Positions 23,428 to 31,857 of a DNA stretch of 34,496 bases are shown one piece after another; positions within the stretch are counted from its first letter, which is position 1, and the number at the start of each line of letters is the position of its first letter. The translations under genes and the position numbers were made by a program. The DNA is from JBBQDZ01 sp038237515 (GTDB lineage Bacteria; Actinomycetota; Thermoleophilia; Gaiellales; Gaiellaceae). The stretch spans positions 1-34,496 of the forward strand of contig JBBRYP010000052.1 in assembly GCA_038237515.1 (NCBI GenBank), given 5' to 3'. Below the pieces are notes generated by a model. It worked only from the letters and a program-made list of their open reading frames with translations. It made no database searches and was not told the origin of the DNA.

Positions 23428-23592
23428 CGTTGGTATGCACGAGCCGGAAGGCGAGTGCACGTGCCCGGAGGGGGCGAAGGGGGGAACCCCGTTCCCCCGT
23501 TGGAGCGGAGGCGAAGCCGCAGCGATAACTCCTCGAAGGGTGTAGGCGGCCGGGGGGTCTCGGGGGGCGAGAGCCCCCCGGAAAGCGCAGCG
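23428..23592 (+). repeat. Hairpin-rich repeat, copy 3
   Basis: Closest to copy 1 overall, with GGAA in the first loop like copy 2. The second stem reads GGGGGGAAC/GTTCCCCC with a CCC loop. It is preceded by GATGGAGAACC, also found near copy 1 (22752), so copies 1 and 3 share more flank than copy 2. Confidence 0.75.
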
Positions 23593-23676
23593 ACCTAATC
23601 CGCGCCCCTCGCCGCGCCCCGGTCGGACCCGTTGCGCTCAGCGAGGCCCCTTGCCTTGCGGCTCGTGCTGGACGAT

Positions 23677-24576
23677 CTAGCGCTCGGCGAGCACTGCCGA
23701 GAGCGCGGCTCGTGCAACGGCCTCGCTCTTGGTGCCGAGGCCCCAAAGCATCTCGGCGCGGCGATCGACGGCGATCAGGATCCGCAGCGCGTCGGCGCCG
23801 TGCCACCAGCCGAACTTCGCGCCGGCGACGACCCAGGCATGCTGGTACGACCAGTGCTCGATGTCTCCGGGAGTCGCCTCCCGATGAGCTCCGAGCCAGC
23901 GGCCGAGGAGACGCGCGCGGTCCGGAAGGGGCATCTCGTCGAGCGGCTCCGTCGGAGCGCCGGCGAGCGAGAAGGCGGGCGGGCGCCGCGCAGGCCATCC
24001 GTCCCGCGCCGGCGCACGACGCGACGGCTTGACTGCGGTTCTCTTGGTTGCGGCCTTCGAGCCACGCGCGACCGGCTTCTTCGGCGTAGCGACGGCAGGT
24101 TTCCCGGTGGGCTTCGGCTTCGTCCCCACCTTCTTGCGGCGCGGCGAGCTCGGCGCGTTCGCAAGCACGATCCGCGTCCCCGCGTACGGCGAGACCTCTT
24201 CTGGGGCTCCGTGCTCCACGTAATGCGCGTTGCGCGCCAGCACGAGGACGAGGGCCGGCGCCCCGTTCGCCTCGACCTGCGTCTGCGGAGCCGGAACCTG
24301 GCGCACGACGAGGTTGGCGGGATATCCGTGCACCTTTCCGGAGACGCGCCAGGAGAAGCCTGCGTCCTCGAGGATGCCCTTGGCGAAGACGTAGGCCTGG
24401 CCGCGGACATCCGGCACGGCCACGAGCTTGCGCGCCTGCTTCGCGCGTGCTGCGGCGCGAAGCGGCACCTGCGCTTGCTTCACGGCCGCAAAGGTCAGCG
24501 TCGCGCTCGCGAGCAGCGCGAGGGCAAGTCCCGCGACGACGACGCGGGGAACGAGAGCAAGGATTCGGGAACTCAT
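23677..24576 (-). CDS. PASTA-domain membrane-anchored protein
   Basis: A 299-residue protein with a helix (VVVAGLALALLASATLTFAA, about 12-31) and one PASTA domain at about 52-115 (VAVPDVRGQAYVFAKGILED, then AGFSWRVSG and NLVVRQVPAPQTQVEANGA). A Lys/Pro/Ala-rich linker and a C-terminal helical domain follow (DRARLLGRWLGAHREA ... HWSYQHAWVVAGAKFGWWHG ... AVARAALSAVL). PASTA domains bind peptidoglycan fragments or beta-lactams, here without a kinase or transpeptidase. It starts 40 nt after the lytic transglycosylase stop on the same strand, so it is likely the last gene of the second pilT operon. Confidence 0.83.
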   Translation of the reverse strand: MSSRILALVPRVVVAGLALALLASATLTFAAVKQAQVPLRAAARAKQARKLVAVPDVRGQAYVFAKGILEDAGFSWRVSGKVHGYPANLVVRQVPAPQTQVEANGAPALVLVLARNAHYVEHGAPEEVSPYAGTRIVLANAPSSPRRKKVGTKPKPTGKPAVATPKKPVARGSKAATKRTAVKPSRRAPARDGWPARRPPAFSLAGAPTEPLDEMPLPDRARLLGRWLGAHREATPGDIEHWSYQHAWVVAGAKFGWWHGADALRILIAVDRRAEMLWGLGTKSEAVARAALSAVLAER

Positions 24577-24616
24577 CGAAGACCCTTTCGGCAGAAGCGG
24601 CGGCAGAGTTGAGGGC

Positions 24617-25981
24617 TTACGTCCCGCTCACGCCAGCGACGGCGAACGTGGATCCGGCGCGCGGCTCGCCGGCCACGTCCTGCCACCGGAAGGCCTTTCC
24701 GGCGAACGCGCCGAACCAGCTCTCGTCCTGCGGGTAGGAGGCCGCTGGTTGGAGCTGCAGGTGGAGATGCGGGCCGGTGGCGTCACCGGTCTGGCCGACG
24801 AGGCCGACGTGAGCGCCGGCGGCGAGTGCGGCGCCGACAGTCACGCCGGCGTCAAGGTAGGACAGGTGGCAGTAGGTCCAGGCTCGGCCGTCCTTCGTCT
24901 GCAGGGTCGCGCCGATCCCGCAGCTCCCCTGCGGGAGCGCCCACGCGCGGAGGACGATTGCGTTCCCGAGCGCGTAGACGGGCGTCCCGGCTGGGGCGGC
25001 GATGTCTGCGGCGGGGTAATCGTGGTGGGCACGCGAGACGGAGACGAGCGACGGGCCTCCTCCTACCGGGAAGACCCAGTCCCCGTTGAAGGACGGGGCC
25101 CCGAGCAGCGAGGACGAGTTGGGATCGAAGGCGGCACCTTGGGAGCGGTCGCGTGCCCCGGCGAGCGCGGAACGCGCGTCGTCGAGTGTCGCGCGGAGGG
25201 CGTCCACCTGCGCCTGCGCTTCCTCGCGATCCGCGCCGAGCTGGGCGGCGCGCTGCTGTGCGTCGAGCTGGTCGGAGAGCAGCCCGGAGCCGATGCCGTC
25301 GGCGACGGCCTGCTCGCGTGCCTGGTCGAGCTCGGCGACGCGGGCGACAGCGTCGTCGAGCTGTGAGTTCGCATCGCTGACGGCGCGTTCGTCGTCCGTC
25401 AGAGTCTGCTGGAGCCCGTCGAGGGCCGCGAGGCCGTCACTGCCGCCTCGGTCGTAGACGCTGGCGAGATCGAGCACCTCCTGCACGTACCACTCGGCAT
25501 GGTTGTAGGAGAAGATCGCGCCGTGGAGGTCGTGCGCCGCGCCGGCCGCGGCGAGGTAACGCGCAGCGGCGTAGACGGCGTCCGCCGGCGTCCAGGGATT
25601 CGCGACGCCGTCGCCGTCCGCGTCGGTGCCCCACGAGAGCCAGGTCGACGGCATGAACTGCATCCACCCGATCGCTCCGGCCGAGCTCGGCCCCATGTTG
25701 CGCCCGAAGTCGGATTCCACCTTGTTGATCGCAGCAAGCACCTCCCAGGGGACGCCGTAGGTGGCGCCTGCTCCCTGCCAAAGACGTCTGAGCTCCTGAA
25801 AGGGAAGCTCCTGCGGGGTCGCCGGGGCAAGCGCCAGCGCCTCCGGAAGCGAGGCTCCGGTCGGGTTCTCGGCCCCCGCGCTCGGGAGCGACACGTTCGG
25901 CACGACGACGAAGGTGTCGCCGCTGGCCGCGCCCACGCTCGCCGCGAGCACGACAGCGGCGACGATGAGGAGACGCTTCAT
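24617..25981 (-). CDS. Bifunctional murein hydrolase: lytic transglycosylase plus M23 peptidase
   Basis: A 454-residue secreted protein. Signal peptide MKRLLIVAAVVLAASVGAAS; a lytic transglycosylase domain at about 60-180, with catalytic Glu89 in INKVESDFGRNMG and GAIGWMQFMPSTW; a coiled coil at about 190-280 (DDERAVSDANSQLDDAVARV); and an M23 zinc peptidase at about 300-415, with HHDYPAADIAAPAGTPVYA (His320, Asp326), YCHLS (His372) and GPHLHLQL (His405, His407). It can therefore cut both glycan and peptide bonds. Its ATG overlaps the second pilT stop (ATGA), which ties wall opening to the pilus motor. Confidence 0.92.
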   Translation of the reverse strand: MKRLLIVAAVVLAASVGAASGDTFVVVPNVSLPSAGAENPTGASLPEALALAPATPQELPFQELRRLWQGAGATYGVPWEVLAAINKVESDFGRNMGPSSAGAIGWMQFMPSTWLSWGTDADGDGVANPWTPADAVYAAARYLAAAGAAHDLHGAIFSYNHAEWYVQEVLDLASVYDRGGSDGLAALDGLQQTLTDDERAVSDANSQLDDAVARVAELDQAREQAVADGIGSGLLSDQLDAQQRAAQLGADREEAQAQVDALRATLDDARSALAGARDRSQGAAFDPNSSSLLGAPSFNGDWVFPVGGGPSLVSVSRAHHDYPAADIAAPAGTPVYALGNAIVLRAWALPQGSCGIGATLQTKDGRAWTYCHLSYLDAGVTVGAALAAGAHVGLVGQTGDATGPHLHLQLQPAASYPQDESWFGAFAGKAFRWQDVAGEPRAGSTFAVAGVSGT

Positions 25982-27123
25982 CCGGTCGCCACGCGAAGGC
26001 CGGAGATCTCCGGCTCGTCGTCGTCCGCCTTCGCCTCGTCCGCAGCCTTCTGCTTGACCGCGTGATCGATAGCGACGACGAAGTCGTGACGGTTCGTGGC
26101 GGCGTTCGCCGCGACCTCGCGGTCGATCGAGCCGTCGAGCACCAGATCGATCAGCGCCTGCTTGAACGTCTGCATCTCGTAGAACGCTCCCTGGGCGATG
26201 GCGTCGGCAATCTCGTCGGAGCGGTTCTCACGGATGAGGTCGGCGATGCGTGCGTTACGCACCATCACCTCGACCGCCGCGATCCGACCACCGCCGATCT
26301 TGGGCAGGAGCCGCTGGCTGACAGCGCCCCGCAGCACCCCCGCGAGGATCGTCCTGATCTGTTGCTGCTTGGCAGGCGGGAAGAACTCGATCATTCGCCC
26401 GATCGTCTCGGAGGCGTCGATCGTGTGCATCGTCGAGAGGACGAGATGGCCCGACTCTGCGGCATGGATGGCGGTCTGAGCCGTCTCCGCGTCCCGGAGC
26501 TCGCCGAGCAGGATCACATCCGGGTCCTGGCGGAGCGCGCGTCGTAGCGCCTGCTGGTAGCTCTCGGTGTCGACGCCGACCTCGCGCTGATTGACGATGC
26601 ACGCCTCGTCCGAGTGGAGGATCTCGATCGGATCCTCGATCGTCACGATGTGCTGCCGGCGAGTGCGGTTGATGTGGCCGACGATCGCAGCAAGGGTCGT
26701 CGTCTTGCCGGAACCGGTCGCGCCCGTGACCAGGATCAGCCCTCGATGCTCCTCGGCGATCCGCTTCACGCCGGGAGGCAGGTGGAGATCGCCGAAGGTC
26801 GGCACCTTCGTGGGGATGACCCGGAACGCGAACGACACCGCCCCCCGCTGGCGGAACCCATTGACGCGGAAGCGGGGAAGATCGGAGCTGCTGTACGCCG
26901 TGTCGAGCTCTCCGGTCTCGCGAAACGACGCCAGGCGTAGCGGCACCGGGTTCGTGACGACCTGCAGCACCTGCTCGAGGTCGGCGTCGTTCAGCGGCAG
27001 CTCTCCGTCCAGAGGCTCGAGCTCCCCGTCCACCCGAACGACGGGCGGCCGGCCGAGCTTCAGGTGGACGTCGGTCGCTCCGAGATCGACGATCCGGCGT
27101 AGCAGCGCGTGCAGGTCGATCAC
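25978..27123 (-). CDS. Second PilT-type retraction ATPase (PilT/PilU)
   Basis: A 381-residue ATPase, the same length as the PilT at 12912-14057 but diverged. Motifs: ATDVHLKLGRPPVVRVDGEL near the start, Walker A GATGSGKTT (134-142), the Asp box HIVTIEDPIEI (158-168), Walker B DPDVILLGELRD (200-211) and the His box SGHLVLSTMHT (224-234). The usual P of the Walker A GPTGSGK is an A here. It may be an accessory motor like PilU that aids PilT. It is followed by the murein hydrolase (ATGA overlap) and preceded by the flavoenzyme (27 nt). Confidence 0.92.
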   Translation of the reverse strand: MIDLHALLRRIVDLGATDVHLKLGRPPVVRVDGELEPLDGELPLNDADLEQVLQVVTNPVPLRLASFRETGELDTAYSSSDLPRFRVNGFRQRGAVSFAFRVIPTKVPTFGDLHLPPGVKRIAEEHRGLILVTGATGSGKTTTLAAIVGHINRTRRQHIVTIEDPIEILHSDEACIVNQREVGVDTESYQQALRRALRQDPDVILLGELRDAETAQTAIHAAESGHLVLSTMHTIDASETIGRMIEFFPPAKQQQIRTILAGVLRGAVSQRLLPKIGGGRIAAVEVMVRNARIADLIRENRSDEIADAIAQGAFYEMQTFKQALIDLVLDGSIDREVAANAATNRHDFVVAIDHAVKQKAADEAKADDDEPEISGLRVATG

Positions 27124-27150
27124 GGCGAGACCTGCATCGGCCTCACCGAG

Positions 27151-28359
27151 CTACTCCTTTAGGGGCGGCCTACGAGTGCCTTCGAGCCGGTACGGCCGTC
27201 CGGGATCTCCCGCAGCGCGCGCGAGCCCCTCGACCACGCGCATGCCGGCGCGGGCGACTCCCCGGGCCGCGCCAGGATGGCTGATGTCTCCGCGGATGAG
27301 CCGCTCGACGACCGGCCAGACGAAGGGAGCGCGGGCGACTGCGAAGACGAGTCGGGGGAAGCGGTCGAGGGCGAGCTTCGCCCCCCAGGACGCCGAAGCC
27401 TGCGGCGCGAGAGAACGCGCGACCGCGGTCGCATAGGGTTCCAGCGATCCGACCCGACCCTCGAGCAGGTCCAGAACGGCGGTGGCGGCGAGCCGGGAGC
27501 TCACGAACGCTTCGTACATGCCATCCCCGGTGAGCGGGTCGACGAGCCCGGCCGCGTCGCCGATGAGGAGCACCCGCCGGCGAGCCGGTATCGAGCCCGC
27601 GCGCCGGAGCGGGAGCCTGTGCCCCCGAAGCTGCTCCACCGCCGATTCGTCGATCCCGTGCTCGGCGCACAGTCGGCTGAGGTGCTCGCGCAGGCGCGGC
27701 CCTTCGCGCTGCCAGCCGCCGACGCCGACGTTGACGTGGTCTCCTTTCGGGAATACCCAGCCGTAGCCGCCCGCAACGGTCGCGAGCTCGATGACGGCAC
27801 GTCCGCGGTAGCGGGTCTTCGGAACGTTCTCGTAGCTGACGTTTCCCTCATAGGCAACGCCGTGGACATATTCCGCGGAGATGCCCGCGGAACGTGCGAC
27901 CGGCCCGTTCGCGCCATCGGCACCGATGACGACCGCCGCGCTCAACCGGTCTCCCGCAACGGTGACCGTGACCGCGTCAGCCGCCTCGTCGTCCTCGAGC
28001 GCCTCGACCTTGGCGCCGTCACGAAACTCGGCGCCCGCTTCCACGGCACGCTCCGCGAGAAACGCGTCGAGCCGGCGGCGCTGAGTCATCAGCACGAGCG
28101 GCCGCCCGCCGCCGCGCGCGAAGCTCCAGCCGTAGCGCAGGCGAAGCTCCATGCGGTCGACGACGTCCTCCACCACGGCCTCGACCGAAAACGGCAGCTC
28201 GCGAACGGCCCGGTACGTGAGCCCGCCGCCGCAGGGCTTGTCGCGCGGGAAACGCGCCCGGTCGAGCAGGACCACGCGCGCGCCCGCGCGCGCGAGGCGG
28301 TAGGCGGCGGTCGACCCGGCCGGGCCGGCGCCGACCACGATGACGTCGAATCGCTCCAC
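27151..28359 (-). CDS. Geranylgeranyl-reductase-family FAD oxidoreductase
   Basis: A 402-residue flavoprotein. The N-terminal FAD site GAGPAGSTAA (about 10-19) is followed by DRARFPRDKPCGGGLTYRAV, typical of the geranylgeranyl reductase (GGR) family. Further on are ADGANGPVARSAG, YGWVFPKGDHVNVGVGGW and the second FAD motif LIGDAAGLVDPLTGDGMYEA. The family reduces isoprenoid or polyprenyl double bonds. In Actinomycetota members act on menaquinone or polyprenyl chains, so a lipid or quinone role is likely, though the substrate is unproven. It is the first gene of the unit with the second pilT and lies divergent from tRNA-Tyr. Confidence 0.9.
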   Translation of the reverse strand: MERFDVIVVGAGPAGSTAAYRLARAGARVVLLDRARFPRDKPCGGGLTYRAVRELPFSVEAVVEDVVDRMELRLRYGWSFARGGGRPLVLMTQRRRLDAFLAERAVEAGAEFRDGAKVEALEDDEAADAVTVTVAGDRLSAAVVIGADGANGPVARSAGISAEYVHGVAYEGNVSYENVPKTRYRGRAVIELATVAGGYGWVFPKGDHVNVGVGGWQREGPRLREHLSRLCAEHGIDESAVEQLRGHRLPLRRAGSIPARRRVLLIGDAAGLVDPLTGDGMYEAFVSSRLAATAVLDLLEGRVGSLEPYATAVARSLAPQASASWGAKLALDRFPRLVFAVARAPFVWPVVERLIRGDISHPGAARGVARAGMRVVEGLARAAGDPGRPYRLEGTRRPPLKE

Positions 28360-28388
28360 CGCTGGCCAAGGCTACAATCCGCCGCCCA

Positions 28389-28470
28389 GGGGGTGTGCCC
28401 GAGCGGCCAAAGGGAACGGGCTGTAAACCCGTCGGCTCAGCCTACGGAGGTTCGAATCCTCCCGCCCCCA
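28389..28470 (+). tRNA. tRNA-Tyr (GTA anticodon)
   Basis: A class II tRNA. The acceptor stem GGGGGTG pairs with CGCCCCC (28463-28469), with discriminator A at 28470. The D-arm is CCC/GGG, the anticodon arm ACGGG/CCCGT with loop CTGTAAA (anticodon GTA at 28423-28425), the long variable arm GGC/GCC, and the T-arm GGAGG/CCTCC with TTCGAAT. CCA is not encoded. Confidence 0.97.
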
Positions 28471-28829
28471 TTCGCTTGATGTCGTAACTACAACGGAAAT
28501 GCCTGCAAACAAGCACATGCCGCTATTCCGATCGCTCGCGACGAAGGAAGCGGACGCAAACCCCGCGGCGGCAGGACTATGACGAGTCACGCCCCACACA
28601 GGGCGGACGAGCTCCCCGGGAGGGGACGTGTACGATCAGCCGCCGCGCAGCTGTCCGACGAGGTCGGCCGCGACGTTCCCGATCGTTGCGTCGATGACGG
28701 CAGGATCGACGCGGCGGGGGGGTATCGCGAGGGTGTCTGGCGTGTCTCGCCGAGCTGGGATTGCCTGGGATTCCGCGCGTTGCAAAGGACCGCTCGCGGG
28801 TCCTAACTCCCGACTGAGGGAGTACGCCG
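28471..28829. other. Intergenic region 3' of tRNA-Tyr, no gene supported
   Basis: A 359-bp stretch. The minus-strand open frame across the tRNA reads GREDSNLRR, a classic artefact of translated tRNA. The minus-strand tail VDPAVIDATIGNVAADLVGQ near 28620-28690 looks protein-like and could be a fragment of a lost gene, but I cannot name it. Beyond the tRNA the gene content becomes patchy. Confidence 0.5.
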
Positions 28830-29294
28830 CTAGTCCTCGTCCTCCCAATATTCGAGCTCGGGCCCCGGGCGAGCGAACATGATCCGCTCGCCGGCGACGC
28901 TCCGCGCGCTGATCTTGCCGGTGTCGAGGTACTCGACGATGTCCGGCGCGATCAGCGTGGAGAGCATGAGGACGCGGATGGGCGCGTCCGTGTCGTTGCG
29001 GATCTGGTGCGCGCCCTTCTTGCCGCGCGGGAACGCGACGACGTCGCCCTGGCGCAGCTGCTGCTCGCCCTCGTGCGTGCGCAGTGTCGGCTCGCCGCGG
29101 AGGACGATCGCCCATTCCTCGTTCGCGTGGTGGGTGTGAAATGGCCCCTGCTTGTTGCCCGGCTCGACCTCGTACATGCTCGCGCCGATCAGCTCGGCGT
29201 CGGTGTGCGCGCCGACCCAGGCGTCCTTGAAGCGCCAGCCCTCGCGCTCTTCCGTGCGATCCCACTCGTCTGCGTTGAGATTGAAGATCTTCAC
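28830..29294 (-). CDS. Cupin-domain protein
   Basis: A 154-residue single cupin. Motif 1 is GPFHTHHANEEWAIVLRGEP (about 51-70), with the metal-type His-x-His and Glu, and motif 2 has GDVVAFPRGKKGAHQI, with the last His. It is the common small mannose-6-phosphate-isomerase-like or dioxygenase-like cupin. The substrate is unknown. ATG 29294 fits the family start (MKIFNLNADEW). Confidence 0.85.
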   Translation of the reverse strand: MKIFNLNADEWDRTEEREGWRFKDAWVGAHTDAELIGASMYEVEPGNKQGPFHTHHANEEWAIVLRGEPTLRTHEGEQQLRQGDVVAFPRGKKGAHQIRNDTDAPIRVLMLSTLIAPDIVEYLDTGKISARSVAGERIMFARPGPELEYWEDED

Positions 29295-29438
29295 GCCGCA
29301 AGCCTAGTAGGCCGATGTGAGCGAGGCTCACGCTTTCCCTGGAGGCATGTTCGGTCTCGGCTCGACCTGCTACTGCTCGATGTTCGTGCGCTGGGCAAGC
29401 GTTCGGGAATGACGCCTGAGGGGTACCGACGAACGGCT

Positions 29439-29984
29439 CTAGCCCCAGGGCAGGCGGGACCAGTACGGCGGCCGCTCTCGCCGGAAGCGCTCGGCCGTCG
29501 CATAGACCTGCTCCGGATCGGATGTCTCCCTTTCGACGCTCGCGCCGTAGCGCGCCGCGAGTTCCGATACCGGGTAGCGCACCTCTGGGCCTACGTGTGC
29601 ACCCACCATCAGGATCACGCACGGGCTCTCGCCAGCTCCCACGAAGGCGTGCTCCGTCCAGGGAGGCGAGTGGAAGAAGTCCCAGGCTCGAAGGCGTCGC
29701 TCCTCGCCCTCGACCAGCAACCTGCACTCGCCCGCGAGAACGAGGAACGCCTCCTGATTCGACTCGGCGTGATAGACGGTGCTCTGGCCAGGCTCGAGGA
29801 CGGTCACGTTGATCCCAAACTGGGGGAATTCCACTGGAGGTTCGCCGTACTCATTCGCGAACCAGCACGCCGCGCCTCTCGTCTGCGAAGAGAACCACTC
29901 GGCATCACGGACGTTGACGACGAACCAGCCCTCCGTGACGGGCGCAAGCCCGGAGCCAGCGTCCTCAAGCCGCGCTTCGGTCAC
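29439..29984 (-). CDS. Cupin-domain protein, second
   Basis: A 181-residue cupin beginning at GTG 29984 (VTEARLEDAGSGLAPVTEGW, then FVVNVRDAEWF). Motif 1 is STVYHAESNQEAFLVLAGEC (about 68-87), with His, Glu and the usual spacing. Motif 2 is WDFFHSPPWTEHAFVGAG. A longer frame upstream is poor in protein character, and GTG 29984 sits right before the conserved start. It resembles the cupins annotated next to oxidative or sugar metabolism genes, but no function can be given. Confidence 0.82.
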   Translation of the reverse strand: MTEARLEDAGSGLAPVTEGWFVVNVRDAEWFSSQTRGAACWFANEYGEPPVEFPQFGINVTVLEPGQSTVYHAESNQEAFLVLAGECRLLVEGEERRLRAWDFFHSPPWTEHAFVGAGESPCVILMVGAHVGPEVRYPVSELAARYGASVERETSDPEQVYATAERFRRERPPYWSRLPWG

Positions 29985-30516
29985 GACCGGATTCTCGCAG
30001 CCAAGCGACGCGTTCCTGCCGTGAGCGAGCGTGCTCCCGTCTGACACGTAGCTCGTGTCCCGGGGGCCAGCGCCTTCTGTCGATCTGGCAGGACTTTTCA
30101 CTGCGCTCGAGCCGTGAGAGACTGGAGGAGAGCCTGAAACCGCGGGTTTAAAAGCTGTCCGGTTAGGTCCTCCATTCGGTTCCAAAATGCTCCGCTGTCT
30201 ATGACCCTGGGCGTCAGGTACGAACCCCTCGGGGAGGGCGGGCGAGTCGGAGTGGTATTCACGGGCGGGTCTATGAAACCGCCTGGAGGGAGCGACGGCT
30301 GCGCCCTCGATGGGGAAGCCGAGGAGTCACAAGGCCATCTACGCGGGCGCGGTCGTCGTCACATCTGGAGACCGGGAAGCGCCGGCGGTTCTCTAGCCCA
30401 TAGAGAAGGCGAGGGCGCCACTTGTTGAGCTGCTGGCCTTTCCCGGCAGGACAACGAGAGGGCAGTGACTGGCGTCCAGAGGCGTAATCGGGGCTGGCCT
30501 CGCCGCCTCGTTGGCT
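29985..30516. other. Intergenic stretch, no gene seen
   Basis: About 530 bp between the cupin and the DUF3825 pseudogene. It contains no frame with protein-like composition and no convincing repeat or RNA. Base composition looks less regular than in the coding regions. Confidence 0.45.
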
Positions 30517-31331
30517 TACGGCTGCAGCCAGTCCGTGTCGGGGCGAGCGAGCTGCCGCGCGTTGTTGTAGGCCATGTCGAGCGTGAGGCAGGTTGACGCG
30601 CGGTAGAAACCCTCGAACCTCTCGACGACGAGCGCCAGATCAGCGCGGGTCGGCGTCTCCAGGCGCAGCGGCAACAGGAGCTGGACACGCCCGCGGTAGT
30701 CACTGCGGCACCGCCGCCTTGTAAATTGCGCCGCACCCGCTCCTTGGCGTTCTCAATCGCCCCGCGCACGACCGTCTGCAACTGGTAATCCGACATCGCG
30801 CGGTAGTGCTCCGGGAAGTGGTCGCGGTTCTCGGCGATCACGTGCTCGATGTTGGGGCGGAGATCGAAGCGCGTGTCGAACACGAGGCAGGTCGGGTCTC
30901 GAAGTAGTGCGCCATTTCTGGCAACGACTCGAAGTAGTTCAGGTGGTGCTCGCCTTCCGATAGAAGTCGCGCAGATGGCAGGGACGCGAGTCGTTCGGGA
31001 AGAGGTTGCGGTCGAGGAGCGCGTAGATCGGCTCCTGGTGGACGGTTACGAGACCGGTGTTCCAGCAGGAATGCTCGCGGTCCCTGGATACGGCGATCGT
31101 GCCCTCCTCTTCTAGACGTTCGAACGTATGGTGGAGGTAGTTGAAGAGGACAGGCAGGTTGTGATCGCTTGGCGTGTGGCGGTAGTTCCAGCCCTCGGGC
31201 TCGGCCAGCGCCGCTAGGCGCGTGAGCTGCTCCGGCAGGTTCGGCACGATTGCGAATCGGTAGAGCGGGCGCGTCGATAGCGTCGGCTCGGGCCGGGTCT
31301 CAGGGACGTCGCCCGCCTCGGGTGGCATCAC
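30517..31331 (-). pseudogene. DUF3825-family protein, broken by several frameshifts
   Basis: Read in consecutive frames, the minus strand gives a DUF3825-like protein. N-terminus at 31331: LYRFAIVPNLPEQLTRLAAL and NLPVLFNYLHHTFERLEEEG with WNTGLVTVHQEPIYALLD. Then SEGEHHLNYFESLPEMAHYF after a frame change near 30955. Then CLVFDTRFDLRPNIEHVIAE with YRAMSDYQLQTVVRGAIENA after another near 30898. Last, VQLLLPLRLETPTRADLALV, FEGFYRASTCLTLDMAYNNA and DTDWLQP after further changes near 30700-30723. Four shifts in one gene argue for decay rather than error. The function of the family is not known. Confidence 0.72.
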
Positions 31332-31857
31332 GCGGTCAATCTAACCGTGTTCCCGCCACGAGCGCTTCGGGGCGGCGAGGGGAACGGCAGAGGGTCGAGC
31401 AGGAACGCGCCTGGAAGTCGAAGCCGTATGACGGTCAGTGGTAGAGCCCTCCCGATGGCTCGCGGGCCAGGCGGTCGGATCAACCCGAACGACGAGCCGT
31501 TTGTAGAGCCGGCGCAGCTTCTTCATCTCGACCCCGACTTGAGGGTTCGAGGATGCTCCGCTTAGTTATCGCCTGTGAGCCGTGATGCCGCTCTGGCGGC
31601 CGTGTTGAACGCGCGCCGACGCGACGCGAGCGGACGAGCGGGCGGACACGAGCGCGAGGGGCTCACGACTTCCTCCGCGTCCGCCCGACCGGGGCGTCAC
31701 CGCCGCCTCTCTCCTCGCGGCCGCTCCTCGGTCGTGAGGAAACGGCCTGCCTCAGGTGCGAGTGACGCTCACGAGGACCTTGACTGGTTGTCAGAGAGCG
31801 CCATAGTCTCCTCTGGACACCCGTCGACGCAACGCACGGCAAACGCAGGAGGTCGTC
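31332..31857. other. Upstream region of hcp, no gene supported
   Basis: A 526-bp stretch with no convincing frame; the plus-strand frame that runs into hcp is low-complexity Arg/Gly/Ser. It holds the likely hcp promoter at 31780-31807. Confidence 0.5.
31780..31807 (+). promoter_or_regulatory. Possible sigma-70-type promoter of hcp
   Basis: TTGACT (31780-31785), 16 nt, CATAGT (31802-31807). The -35 matches 5 of 6 and the -10 matches 4 of 6. The predicted start near 31814 gives a leader of about 44 nt that carries AGGAGG before GTG 31858. Confidence 0.48.

Larger units (their letters stand above)
22691..23676. other. Gene-free region between pilX-like and PASTA genes, holding a three-copy repeat
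   Basis: About 985 bp with no gene I can support. The long minus-strand open frames are low-complexity Pro/Arg/Ser translations of GC-rich repeats and differ in frame from copy to copy. It consists of three copies of a hairpin-rich repeat plus pyrimidine-rich tails (CCCCTCGC words). The sequence upstream of copy 2 (about 23110-23155) resembles that downstream of copy 3 (about 23600-23650), which suggests serial duplication of a larger unit. Confidence 0.65.

Noticed and set aside
22826..23592. CRISPR array
   Set aside because: Repeat units are about 165 bp with hairpins and unequal spacing, not 25-40 bp repeats with uniform spacers, and no cas genes are near.
22397..23998. 533-aa minus-strand frame over the repeat region
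   Set aside because: Low-complexity Arg/Ser/Pro translation of repeats, overlapping the end of the PilX-like gene; frame not kept between repeat copies.
28372..28599. 75-aa minus-strand frame GREDSNLRRLS
   Set aside because: It is the reverse complement of tRNA-Tyr, a well-known false protein signature.
28620..28690. Minus-strand tail VDPAVIDATIGNVAADLVGQ as a gene fragment
   Set aside because: Protein-like for about 40 residues but joined to a low-complexity frame; no family recognised, so not annotated as a gene.
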